Origin: JALUZX01 sp964561605
GTDB taxonomy: Bacteria > Planctomycetota > UBA1135 > JALUZX01
Direction: 5' to 3'
Assembly: GCA_964561605.1 (NCBI GenBank)
Contig: CAZLQD010000023.1
Coordinates: forward strand, 45,427-109,426
DNA: 64,000 bases
Part shown: piece by piece, positions 18,196-26,022 of the stretch
Layout of the letters: every line of letters begins with the position of its first letter
Position numbering within the stretch: the first letter of the stretch is position 1
Translations under genes and position numbers: made by a program
The notes under the pieces: model-generated
What the model saw: the letters and a program-made list of their open reading frames with translations, nothing else
Database searches by the model: none
What the model was told of the DNA's origin: nothing

Positions 18196-18355
18196 CCCTC
18201 GGGGGCCTTTCCCTGTGAAAGAGGAAGTTGTAACTTCTATACCTTCCGGGCAGGCACAGTTGAGACTATAGGAAGGGCTCGAGGTTCGGAGTCCCGGCCC
18301 CGGCATTCGATAGAGTGTACAAATGCAAACCCCCCTCTACCCAAGAGAGGCTGGC

Positions 18356-20302
18356 ATGAAAGGTAGCGCACGGCCCTTGGCGGCCGCCTTCATAGCGGCC
18401 TTCCTTCTCTCCGGTTCCCCTCCCTCCGGTCTGTGTGCGGGGGCGGCCTTTCCCGCCCCGGGGCAGAAGAAGCTCCACCGGAAGTCCTCCAAGGCCGGGA
18501 AGAACCGCAACAAGAAAGACAAAGGCGCAAATCTCCTGGAAGGCCTCCCCAAGGGGCTCCAATTGATCGAGGCCGGGGGAGTCCACGTCGGCCTCAGCGC
18601 CGAGAGGGCCGCCGTCCTCCTGAAGAACCCCCGCCTCGCGGGGATGCGGCAGCAGATCCTCGGCTTCATCGGCGACGAAGAGATCAAGCTCCCGCCGTTC
18701 CTCATCGGGAAGTACGAAGTCACCAACCGTGAATACTACGAATTCGTAAAGGCAACGGGGCACCGGTTCCCCTTCAGCTGGTGGATCAAGAGCGACCGTC
18801 TCAAACACGAGAAGGCCTTCCTCCAGAAGAACCCCACCATGTCCTTCGTCCCCATCGACTACTGGGCCATGTGGTGGGAGACCCGCAAGCTCAAGTGGGA
18901 GATCCCCAAGGACAGGCGGACCAAGAAGCCCATGTGGGACTACCCTGTGGAGTTCGTCTCCTACCTGGACGCCCTGGCCTATTGCCGCTGGGCCGGAATG
19001 CGCCTTCCCACCGAGGCGGAATGGGTCCGGGCGGCCCGGGGCGACAAGGAGTGGGCCTACCCATGGGGTGACAAGTGGGACAGCAAGAAGGCCCGGGTCT
19101 TCAGGAGCACCCCCGTGGCCGTGACGGTCTCCCTGGGCGGAGAATCCCCCTACGGGATCAACCACATGGCTGGCAACGTCTTCGAGTGGGTCGCATCCAA
19201 GTACAAGCCCCTTCCTGGTTTCAACTCGGTCTACCGGGCGCTTCGCAGGAAGAAGCTCACCTTCGACCTGATCCCAGGCTGGGACGCCACCAAGGTCATC
19301 GCGAAGGGCGGCTCTTACCAGAGCGCCGAGTTCGCCAGCCTGGCCTGCATGATCGACACCCGGGGCAAGTCGACCATGTCCCAGACCATCAAGAGCGTGG
19401 GCTTCCGGGTCTGCAAGTCTCTCTGGCCCGGCCTGGACGTGTTCAGGGTGGCCTGCCAGCTCAAGCTCCAGCAGGCCCTCCTCCAGGGCGCCACCCTGGA
19501 CCTGGAATCGGAAGAGACCACCAACTACCTGGGCATGGAGTCCTACGACCTGGCCGCCAAGAAGGCCGTAGCCGGATATCACTCCATTGGATTCTCCCCC
19601 ATCTCCTTGAACCCCAACTTCGCCTCCGACAGGGAAATCCGACGCAAGTCCAAGGAGGACCCCGTCCCCCTGGGGATTCTGTACACGACGGAAAGCCTGC
19701 AGGAACCCAAGCTGAAGCCCGGCCTCTTCCTGGTCTACTACCGCGACCGGGGAATCTCGCCCAAGGTCGAGGAAGCGATCTCCAAGTGGCTCCAGGAATC
19801 CAAGAAGAAGAAGGGCAAGATGGACACGGAGAAGCCCGACCCCAACTACGTCCAGTTGGGCAAGCTCAAGGTTCCCGCCATGGAAAGGCTCTACATCTTC
19901 CGGAACGCCGAAACCGGGGAGTGGACGGGCGAGCCGGTCAAGGTCCAGGGCAACCTGGCCAGCACTTCCCCCAGGTTCCGGGCCGAGATGCGGGTCTTCA
20001 AGGACAAGGACCTCCTCCAGTTCCATGCCCCGATGCACCTTCGCCGCGGCAAGAAGGCCGTGGCCTTCACCTTCAACGTGAAGCTCCCCACGGGCACCCT
20101 GGCCAAGCGCAAATGGCGCCTTCCCTTCGAGAAGCGCCCCGGCCTCTACGGCTACAAGAAGGGGTGGCTCACCCAGGTGGTGAAGGCCTTCCTCCAGGAG
20201 AAGGCCTCCCGGAAGGAGGCCGTAGTGGCGGCCCGCCCCCCCCGGAGCAGGACCGCATCCCGGGACGGGGGGATCATGGCCGTCTCGACCGAGAACAAGT
20301 AG
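18356..20302 (+). CDS. Secreted FGE/sulfatase-modifying-factor-domain protein
   Basis: About 648 residues. A signal peptide (RPLAAAFIAAFLLSGSPPS) precedes a basic linker and an FGE-sulfatase domain: IGKYEVTNREYYEFVKATGH near 120, YCRWAGMRLPTEAEWVRAARG near 215, AYPWGD, SPYGINHMAGNVFEWV near 265, and the closing KGGSYQS...GFRVCK near 350. Similar domains serve formylglycine formation or non-enzymatic carbohydrate/protein binding; I do not see the two-Cys copper site of true FGE, so binding is more likely than catalysis. The C-terminal 280 residues are Lys-rich and of unknown type. The start is the second in-frame ATG, 18356 (GAGAGG upstream). A strong terminator follows at 20326. Confidence 0.85.
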   Translation: MKGSARPLAAAFIAAFLLSGSPPSGLCAGAAFPAPGQKKLHRKSSKAGKNRNKKDKGANLLEGLPKGLQLIEAGGVHVGLSAERAAVLLKNPRLAGMRQQILGFIGDEEIKLPPFLIGKYEVTNREYYEFVKATGHRFPFSWWIKSDRLKHEKAFLQKNPTMSFVPIDYWAMWWETRKLKWEIPKDRRTKKPMWDYPVEFVSYLDALAYCRWAGMRLPTEAEWVRAARGDKEWAYPWGDKWDSKKARVFRSTPVAVTVSLGGESPYGINHMAGNVFEWVASKYKPLPGFNSVYRALRRKKLTFDLIPGWDATKVIAKGGSYQSAEFASLACMIDTRGKSTMSQTIKSVGFRVCKSLWPGLDVFRVACQLKLQQALLQGATLDLESEETTNYLGMESYDLAAKKAVAGYHSIGFSPISLNPNFASDREIRRKSKEDPVPLGILYTTESLQEPKLKPGLFLVYYRDRGISPKVEEAISKWLQESKKKKGKMDTEKPDPNYVQLGKLKVPAMERLYIFRNAETGEWTGEPVKVQGNLASTSPRFRAEMRVFKDKDLLQFHAPMHLRRGKKAVAFTFNVKLPTGTLAKRKWRLPFEKRPGLYGYKKGWLTQVVKAFLQEKASRKEAVVAARPPRSRTASRDGGIMAVSTENK

Positions 20303-20325
20303 GAATACTCTCCTCCAGACTTCGA

Positions 20326-20361
20326 GGGGCGCCGGCCTCACGGGAGACCGGCGCCCCTTTT
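20326..20361 (+). terminator. Rho-independent terminator after the FGE-domain gene
   Basis: A perfect ten-base stem GGGGCGCCGG / CCGGCGCCCC (20326-20335 and 20348-20357) with a 12-base loop is followed by TTTTCTT. It lies 24 bases past the stop codon. Confidence 0.85.
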
Positions 20362-20426
20362 CTTGCTCTCCCCGGGCTCTCCCCTGGCAGGGAGGCGGGA
20401 ATCTCCGCCGGCCCCATGATCTACGC

Positions 20427-21308
20427 TCACCGGTATATCCTGGCCAGGGCGACCCCGGGCGGAGACGGCGGCCGTTCCAGGTAGGGCAGGGTCTCCCGGC
20501 AATCCAGGGAGAGATCGGCCGGCCGGGAGGCGTGTTCGGCCCTGTCCGTCCTGAGGCCCCTTTCCAGGAGGGCGGGATCCCTCCCGGCCGCCCGGACCGC
20601 AAGGACCCCGAAATCGTACCGGGAGAGCCTTTCCGGGCCCGCCAGGTGCAGGATCCTCCCCGGGGGAGCCTGGAGCAAATCCAGGAGACCCCGTGCCGCC
20701 TCGTCCACGGCCAGGGGGGTACGGAACTCGTCGGTGAACAGGAGGGGACGCTCCCCCCTGTCCAGGAGGGCCAGGAGACCTTCCGAGGCTCCCAGGTTGC
20801 CCCGGCCCTCCGACCGGCCGAAGAGGAGGGAGACCCGCACCACCCGCCAATCCCCTCCGGCCGCCCGGACCGCCTCTTCCCCTTGAACCTTGGTGCGCCC
20901 GTAGACGGAAAGGGGCGAAGGAGGATCGCCGGGGGCGTAGGGGGCGGACTTTCCGTCGAAGACGTGGTCCGTGGAAACGAAGAGGAAGGCCGCACCCAGC
21001 CGGGCCGCCCCTGCGGCGAGAGCCGCCGTGGCCTCCACGTTGATCCGCCGGGCCAGATCGGGGTCCTTCCGGCAATCGGGAATCCTGCTCGATGCCGCCG
21101 CGTGGATCACCGCCGCCGGCCGGACCTCTTCCAGGAGCCTCTCTGCTTCGCCCGGCCGGGACAAGTCCGCCCTCCTCCAGGGGAAACCCTCCAGAGGTGT
21201 CCGGGAAGAACCCAGGACGGAGAGGCCCCGGGCCCGGGCCTCCAGGACCACCCAGGCGCCGAGGAAGCCCGAGGCTCCCGTTACGAGAAGAGTTCCATCT
21301 TTCTTCAA
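20427..21308 (-). CDS. dTDP-4-dehydrorhamnose reductase-like / extended SDR sugar-nucleotide reductase
   Basis: Rossmann-fold protein of about 293 residues. The NAD(P) site GASGFLGAWV follows the first strand, and AAVIHAAASS, FVSTDHVFDG (with the active-site Ser/Thr region) and SVYGRTKVQGEE (the catalytic Tyr-x-x-x-Lys) follow in RmlD order. RmlD reduces dTDP-4-keto-rhamnose in surface sugar synthesis; the other rml genes are not in this window, so the exact substrate is open. The frame runs up to ATG 21404, but those extra 32 residues look non-coding. TTG at 21308 lies after GGGAGG and starts right before the first strand, so I prefer it. Divergent from the lipid-kinase-like gene. Confidence 0.8.
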   Translation of the reverse strand: MKKDGTLLVTGASGFLGAWVVLEARARGLSVLGSSRTPLEGFPWRRADLSRPGEAERLLEEVRPAAVIHAAASSRIPDCRKDPDLARRINVEATAALAAGAARLGAAFLFVSTDHVFDGKSAPYAPGDPPSPLSVYGRTKVQGEEAVRAAGGDWRVVRVSLLFGRSEGRGNLGASEGLLALLDRGERPLLFTDEFRTPLAVDEAARGLLDLLQAPPGRILHLAGPERLSRYDFGVLAVRAAGRDPALLERGLRTDRAEHASRPADLSLDCRETLPYLERPPSPPGVALARIYR

Positions 21309-21409
21309 GGCCGCCGCCTCCCTCCCCAAGGATCGCCTCTCCGAAGGGCCTTGCCAAGAAGGGCTTTCACCTTGCATCCCTTCCCGGCCATCCCAAGAAT
21401 CCATGGCCC

Positions 21410-22357
21410 ATGGAGGACTCCCCCGTAGTGATCGTTCACAACCCGGTAGCCGGGTCGGGCAAGGCGGCCCGCCTGGCCGGGGAGCTCGGTTCGGCCCTGG
21501 AGGAACAGGGCCTGGCCGTCCTCCACCACCCCACGGCCCGGGCAGGGGACGGCACCAGGATCGCCCGGGAATGGGAGGAGAAGGCCCGGGTCCTCTTCGT
21601 CGTTGGTGGTGACGGGACCATCCGGGAGGTCCTCCAGGGACTCACCAGGTTCCAGACTCCCCTGGCCACCCTCCCTGCAGGCACGAGCAACGTCCTGGCC
21701 ATGGAGTTGGACCTGCCGGGCGACCCCCGCCGGGCGGCCCGCCTCGTCCGGGAAGGAGGTTTGACCCACCTGGACGTGATGGAACTCCGCCGGCCCGACA
21801 GGGAGCCCAAGAGGAGCCTCCTCTTCACGAGCGCCGGTTTCGACGCCCAGGTGGTCCGCCTCGTGGCCCAGCGCCGGAGGAAGGCCATCGAAGCCGGGGG
21901 CAAGGGAAACATCACCAAGCTCTCCTACGTGATTCCCGCCCTCCAGGCCTGGATGAGGATCCCCGAGCCTTCCCTCCGGGTCTACCTGGACGGGGCGCCC
22001 CTCCCGGGCGGCCCCTGGGGCTGGATCCTGGTGACCAACATCGCCTCCTTCGGGGGGCTCTTCCATCTGGGCCCGGGCATCCGCCCGGGTGACGGGATCC
22101 TGGACGTCATCGCCCTTCCGGCCGCAACGAGGGTCCAGATCCTGCGTTACGGCCTGGCGGGTTTCTTCCGTGTCCTTCCCCGGGTGAAGGGCCTGGTCCG
22201 GGCGAAGGCGCGAAGCCGTGTCCGGATCGAATCCCGCGAAAAGGTTCCCGTCCAGATCGACGGGGACGAAGCGGGCTTCACGCCCTTGGCGGTGGAACGG
22301 CTGAAAGAACGGGTTCCCTTCCTGGTCCCGAAGAGAGAGAAGAGGGGGAAATCGTGA
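21410..22357 (+). CDS. Diacylglycerol kinase family (DagK/YegS-type) lipid kinase
   Basis: 315 residues with the DAGK catalytic architecture. The first strand is VVIVHNPVAGSGKA, the nucleotide loop VVGGDGTIREVLQGL lies near residue 65, and LPAGTSNVLAMEL follows. The C-terminal beta-sandwich domain includes FGGLFHLGPGIRPGDGILDV, and VQIDGDEAGF is near the end. Members phosphorylate diacylglycerol or related lipids at the membrane, recycling head-group precursors. It ends in a GTGA overlap with kdsA, so the two are translationally coupled. That pairs a lipid kinase with LPS core synthesis and suggests an envelope-lipid role. Confidence 0.88.
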   Translation: MEDSPVVIVHNPVAGSGKAARLAGELGSALEEQGLAVLHHPTARAGDGTRIAREWEEKARVLFVVGGDGTIREVLQGLTRFQTPLATLPAGTSNVLAMELDLPGDPRRAARLVREGGLTHLDVMELRRPDREPKRSLLFTSAGFDAQVVRLVAQRRRKAIEAGGKGNITKLSYVIPALQAWMRIPEPSLRVYLDGAPLPGGPWGWILVTNIASFGGLFHLGPGIRPGDGILDVIALPAATRVQILRYGLAGFFRVLPRVKGLVRAKARSRVRIESREKVPVQIDGDEAGFTPLAVERLKERVPFLVPKREKRGKS

Positions 22358-23199
22358 CGAACCACAAAACCCGAAGGGCGGGAATCGTGCGGGTCGGCCC
22401 CGTGGAGATCGGGCCGGGAAGGCCCCTGGCCCTGATCGCCGGCCCCTGCGTGATCGAAAGCAGGGACCACGCCCTGTTCACGGCCGAGAGGATCCTGGAG
22501 ACCGCCCGGAGGCTGGGCGTCCCCTTCGTCTACAAGAGCTCCTTCGACAAGGCCAACAGGACCTCCATCCGCTCGGAGCGGGGGCCCGGCCTGGAGAAGG
22601 GCCTGGAAATCCTTCAGGCCGTAAAAGATACCCTCGGGGTGCCGGTGACCACCGACTTCCACCTTCCCTCCCAGGCCGAAGGGGCGGCCCAAGTCGTGGA
22701 TCTCCTCCAGGTTCCGGCCTTCCTTTGCCGGCAGACCGACATGATCCTGGCCGCCGCGAGGACGGGAAGGCCCGTGAACATCAAGAAGGGCCAGTTCCTC
22801 GCCCCCTGGGACATGAAACCCGTCCTGGAGAAGGCCCGTGAGGCCCGTGCGGAAGGCGTGCTCCTCACAGAGAGAGGGACATCCTTCGGCTACAACCGCC
22901 TCGTCGTGGACATGGCAGGGATCGCCGAGCTTCTCGACCTGGACGCGCCGGTGGTCTTCGACGGCACACACTCCGTCCAGCTCCCGGGCGGGCTCGGATC
23001 GGCCACGGGCGGAAGGAGAGAGATGGTTCCTCCCCTTTGCCGGGCCGCCGTGGCCGTCGGCGTGGACGCCCTCTTCCTGGAGACCCACCAGGATCCGGAC
23101 CAGGCCCCCTCGGACGGCCCCAACATGCTCCCCCTGGAGAGCCTGGAGCCCCTTCTCAGGTCCTGCCTGGCCATAAGAGAGGCCCTCTCCCGTTCCTGA
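22354..23199 (+). CDS. kdsA: 3-deoxy-8-phosphooctulonate synthase (KDO-8-P synthase)
   Basis: Condenses phosphoenolpyruvate with arabinose 5-phosphate to make KDO-8-P for lipopolysaccharide. Motifs are textbook: IAGPCVIES near 30, KSSFDKANRTS near 62, RGPGLEKGLEIL, TGRPVNIKKGQFLAPWDM near 138, TERGTSFGYNRLVVDM and VVFDGTHSVQLPGG. ETHQDPDQAPSDGPNMLPL closes the barrel. The Cys in AGPC, the His of ETHQDP and the Asp of FDGTH match the metal-binding set of metal-dependent enzymes (Aquifex type) rather than the Asn-containing E. coli type. GTG at 22354 overlaps the preceding stop. Its presence implies an LPS-bearing outer membrane. Confidence 0.96.
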   Translation: MTNHKTRRAGIVRVGPVEIGPGRPLALIAGPCVIESRDHALFTAERILETARRLGVPFVYKSSFDKANRTSIRSERGPGLEKGLEILQAVKDTLGVPVTTDFHLPSQAEGAAQVVDLLQVPAFLCRQTDMILAAARTGRPVNIKKGQFLAPWDMKPVLEKAREARAEGVLLTERGTSFGYNRLVVDMAGIAELLDLDAPVVFDGTHSVQLPGGLGSATGGRREMVPPLCRAAVAVGVDALFLETHQDPDQAPSDGPNMLPLESLEPLLRSCLAIREALSRS

Positions 23200-23349
23200 G
23201 CCCGCCTTCCGAAGGCCCCAGGCCCTCCCTTCCGGACGATCAGGAGCCCCCCTCCCCAAGGACCTCCTCCAGGCCACCCTGTCGGCCGGGTCTCCCCCTG
23301 GCGATGGGAAAAAGGAATACCTCCGAAGAGGCATCGATCCCGTCCTTCC

Positions 23350-25647
23350 TCACCTCCGTAGCAGGAGGACCCAGTCCCGTCCGTCAGGAGCTTCCAGGGT
23401 TCGAACCGTCCCGGGGCACAGGCGGGCCGGCAGGGTCTTCCCTGTTCTCGGGTCGTACCAAAGAGCATTTCTGGCGGCGGGAACGAACTTCCTGTTCAAC
23501 TCGATCCTGCAACCCACCGGCAAATAGACGATCGCAAAGGTCCCGTCCTTTGCCGCGGCGGCCGTGATGGACTTCCCTATCGACGCCCCTCCCCCGGGTG
23601 AGGAGAGGCCGGGCAACCCGTTGTCATTGGTCCGGGTCGTGCGAAGGCGGAAGATCCATGCTTTCCCCTCCTGGCCCAATGTGAAGTTGCGTCTTCTCGG
23701 ATCGAAGGAGAGAGTTGCGATCCGAGCCGGGCCGCCCTGTTCCATGTTTGCAGGTTTCACCCATGCCTCGAGGGAGATCTCACTGCTCTTCCGGCAGGCC
23801 TCGATGATCTTGGATGCCGCCCCACCCGATACGATGGACACGGCCTTATCGATCCTCAATCCCCCTCCGGGCACAGGTTTTACAGCCGAAGGATCGGTGA
23901 TCCTCAAGTCCAGGGGCCTTCCGGAGCCGGCCGTATCCTTGACCGTGACACCCTGGGATTCTCTGAAATCGTAGAGCGCCAAGGAGCCGGACAGGCTACC
24001 ATTTCTACCCTTCCGGAAGTGCTCCTCCACATCTTCAGGACTCAAAGCCTCGGCGTAGACGGCGATCCGGTACAAAACTCCCCGCCAGGGCCTGTTTCCC
24101 GTCCTCTCGTTCGCCAGAACGAAAGGCATCCCCCCGTCCCAGTTGGAGAAGTTCCCTCGAACGTATCCCTGGGCCCGGAGCCTTCCGTCCAGGAACAACC
24201 CGGCCCAACCGTCCCTCCTCCTGACGTAGACCAGGTGGGTCGGTCCGTCATGAGCCGGTTCCTCGGCAGTCTCCCGAACCGGCTCCTTCGCAGGGCGCAG
24301 TTTCCACCACTCCACGGATCGGAACAATCGGGCGAGGTGTTTCATCTGTTCCGAACCGGGCAGGCCCATCGCCTCCCGCCAGGGGAGGGCTGGTCCGGAG
24401 GAGGGATGATTCCGAACAGGTCCGGCCTTTTCCTGCCAGGACCAGACCCCATGGGCCCCATAGGTTACCCCCGCCGGGGGTGCGACCAGCAGAGACCAGT
24501 AACAAGCCCGCCTCACCTCGCGGGGCCCAATGATACTCCTTTTCGTATATCCCACGATCCCTTCGTAGTTCGGTTCCAGATTCACCACCGGACAGTGGGG
24601 CTCCCTCTTCCAGAAACGGGCCGGCGGGCCCTCGACGAGCCAGGCGAGGGATGGGTCGCCGTCGCCGTGGCCGCTCTGGTAACCGATGAAGTCGAACCAG
24701 GGTTCCCGGCGGAACTCCTCTCCCACCCAGCTCCGCCCGCAAGGGTGCATGGAAACGACCGATTCCGGCCGGTCCCCGAAAACCGCCCGCCCCACCCGTT
24801 TCCATTTCTCCGCCTTTTTCCCTTCATAGTATCCGTCACCGGCGAGAAGCCAGATGCAGGGGTAGGCCCCCCACCGGGCGACCATGTATCTCCCAAAAAG
24901 CACGAGCCGATCTTCCGGCAAAAAGCAGCCTGGGTTGCTCCCCTTTCCCTTGACGGCCCAGAACATCACCGGAACGGGGACGAGGCCCGCCTCCGCGACG
25001 GCCCGGATCCTTTCATCCATCCTTTGGAAAAAGGCAGGGTTCAAGGTGATCCTGCGGCGGCCTTCGAAAGCGCTGCGGCCTGAAGCGTCTTTCCCGGCCC
25101 CACGCCATGGAAGGGCCACGAACTGCACGGCGCTGAAACCCTTCCTGCGCCTGTCCTCGAGGAAGAGCCTCCAATCCTCCTTTCCCGCCAGGAGAGGGCC
25201 GTTCCACACCGTATCGGCCAGCCAGAACCAGGGAGTGCCGTCGGCGTGGATGAAATGCCACCCGTCCCGGGAGATCCTTATGGGCCCGTGCAAGTAGAGC
25301 GGATTGTCTCCCTTGTACTCGACGCAAGAAAAAGACCCGCTCCTTCCGTCCAAGCCCGGATCCTGCCTGCAAGTCGTTCGCCAGGACCAAGATCCGGGAA
25401 GGGGCGGAGCGAACCGAACCCGCCAGGTCCTCCCGCCGTCCCAGAATGCCGAACGCCTCACCTTCACGTCCCCCGGACCCCGGAATTCCACATCCAAGGA
25501 GACCTCCCGGGGCGGATCGGCCCAGTCTCTCCCGCTCGGAAAGACCTCTTCGAACACCTCCCATTGGTGCACCACCGCCTTTGCACCGCACGAGACAGGC
25601 GAGAAGAACAAGAAAAGCACCGTCCACATTCCGAATGGCCCCACCAT
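23350..25647 (-). CDS. Secreted DUF4038-type glycosidase with a circularly permuted LamG-like domain
   Basis: 765 residues. A signal peptide (about 1-22) precedes an N-terminal DUF5060-like sandwich (30-95) and a DUF4038 TIM barrel (118-438) with WFWLADTVWNG, WLLAGDGYY and VNLEPNYEG; Glu358 in the last is a likely nucleophile. The collagen-binding-like C-terminal domain starts at SVEWWKLRP (444) but resumes only at AAAKDGTFAIVYLPVG (about 696) through WYDPRTG. Between lies a LamG-like concanavalin fold whose second half (469-547, THLVYVRRRDGW to YAEALSPEDVEEHF) precedes its first half (548-683, ALYDFRESQGVTVKD to RNFTLGQEG). Codon use is visibly less GC3-biased than in neighbours. ATG at 25647 is chosen for the signal peptide. 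Pectin or apiose side-chain hydrolysis is the family-level guess. Confidence 0.85.
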   Translation of the reverse strand: MVGPFGMWTVLFLFFSPVSCGAKAVVHQWEVFEEVFPSGRDWADPPREVSLDVEFRGPGDVKVRRSAFWDGGRTWRVRFAPPLPGSWSWRTTCRQDPGLDGRSGSFSCVEYKGDNPLYLHGPIRISRDGWHFIHADGTPWFWLADTVWNGPLLAGKEDWRLFLEDRRRKGFSAVQFVALPWRGAGKDASGRSAFEGRRRITLNPAFFQRMDERIRAVAEAGLVPVPVMFWAVKGKGSNPGCFLPEDRLVLFGRYMVARWGAYPCIWLLAGDGYYEGKKAEKWKRVGRAVFGDRPESVVSMHPCGRSWVGEEFRREPWFDFIGYQSGHGDGDPSLAWLVEGPPARFWKREPHCPVVNLEPNYEGIVGYTKRSIIGPREVRRACYWSLLVAPPAGVTYGAHGVWSWQEKAGPVRNHPSSGPALPWREAMGLPGSEQMKHLARLFRSVEWWKLRPAKEPVRETAEEPAHDGPTHLVYVRRRDGWAGLFLDGRLRAQGYVRGNFSNWDGGMPFVLANERTGNRPWRGVLYRIAVYAEALSPEDVEEHFRKGRNGSLSGSLALYDFRESQGVTVKDTAGSGRPLDLRITDPSAVKPVPGGGLRIDKAVSIVSGGAASKIIEACRKSSEISLEAWVKPANMEQGGPARIATLSFDPRRRNFTLGQEGKAWIFRLRTTRTNDNGLPGLSSPGGGASIGKSITAAAAKDGTFAIVYLPVGCRIELNRKFVPAARNALWYDPRTGKTLPARLCPGTVRTLEAPDGRDWVLLLRR

Positions 25648-26022
25648 CGCTCCAGTCTCGTCCCTTCCGGTTCTTCCCCAAGGCTGTCGAAGGGGATGTC
25701 GCCATCCTCCCACGCCGTTGGGCGGCGATCTACCCCTCTGAAGGCCGGAAGAGGAACCCGGGGGCGAATTCGAGAGGAACCGGCCCGGAAGGGCCTTTGC
25801 CGGCCCGGCGACACGCCGACGGCTCGAAAAGAACTTCGTGCCGTGTTTATCCTGCTCTCCGTAATCTCATCCCGTAGAAATCGGTCCGCTCGCGAGGTCA
25901 TTTCCCCCCTCAGCCCCGGACGTCCTCGTCACGGCCCTTCGGGCCGCGCCTTTTTCCCCCAAAAACCACCCGCCCTCACCCTGACGATGAAATCGAGACC
26001 CGGGCCTCCGGGGAGGCCCGAT
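25648..26022. other. 375-base gap between two secreted-protein genes
   Basis: No gene seen. It holds a GC hairpin CGGCCC-TTC-GGGCCG at 25932-25946 followed on the plus strand by cgcctttttc, and a second palindrome GGGCCTCC/GGAGGCCC at 26002-26019 directly beyond the BNR-gene stop. The second hairpin may end BNR transcription although no U-run follows it. The first would terminate plus-strand transcription, but no plus-strand gene is nearby. The promoter of the DUF4038 gene should lie near the left end. Confidence 0.4.

Noticed and set aside
18196..18355. Promoter or leader RNA upstream of the FGE-domain gene
   Set aside because: TTGAGA and TTGTAA elements are visible, but no -10 box lies at the right distance and no stable fold was seen.
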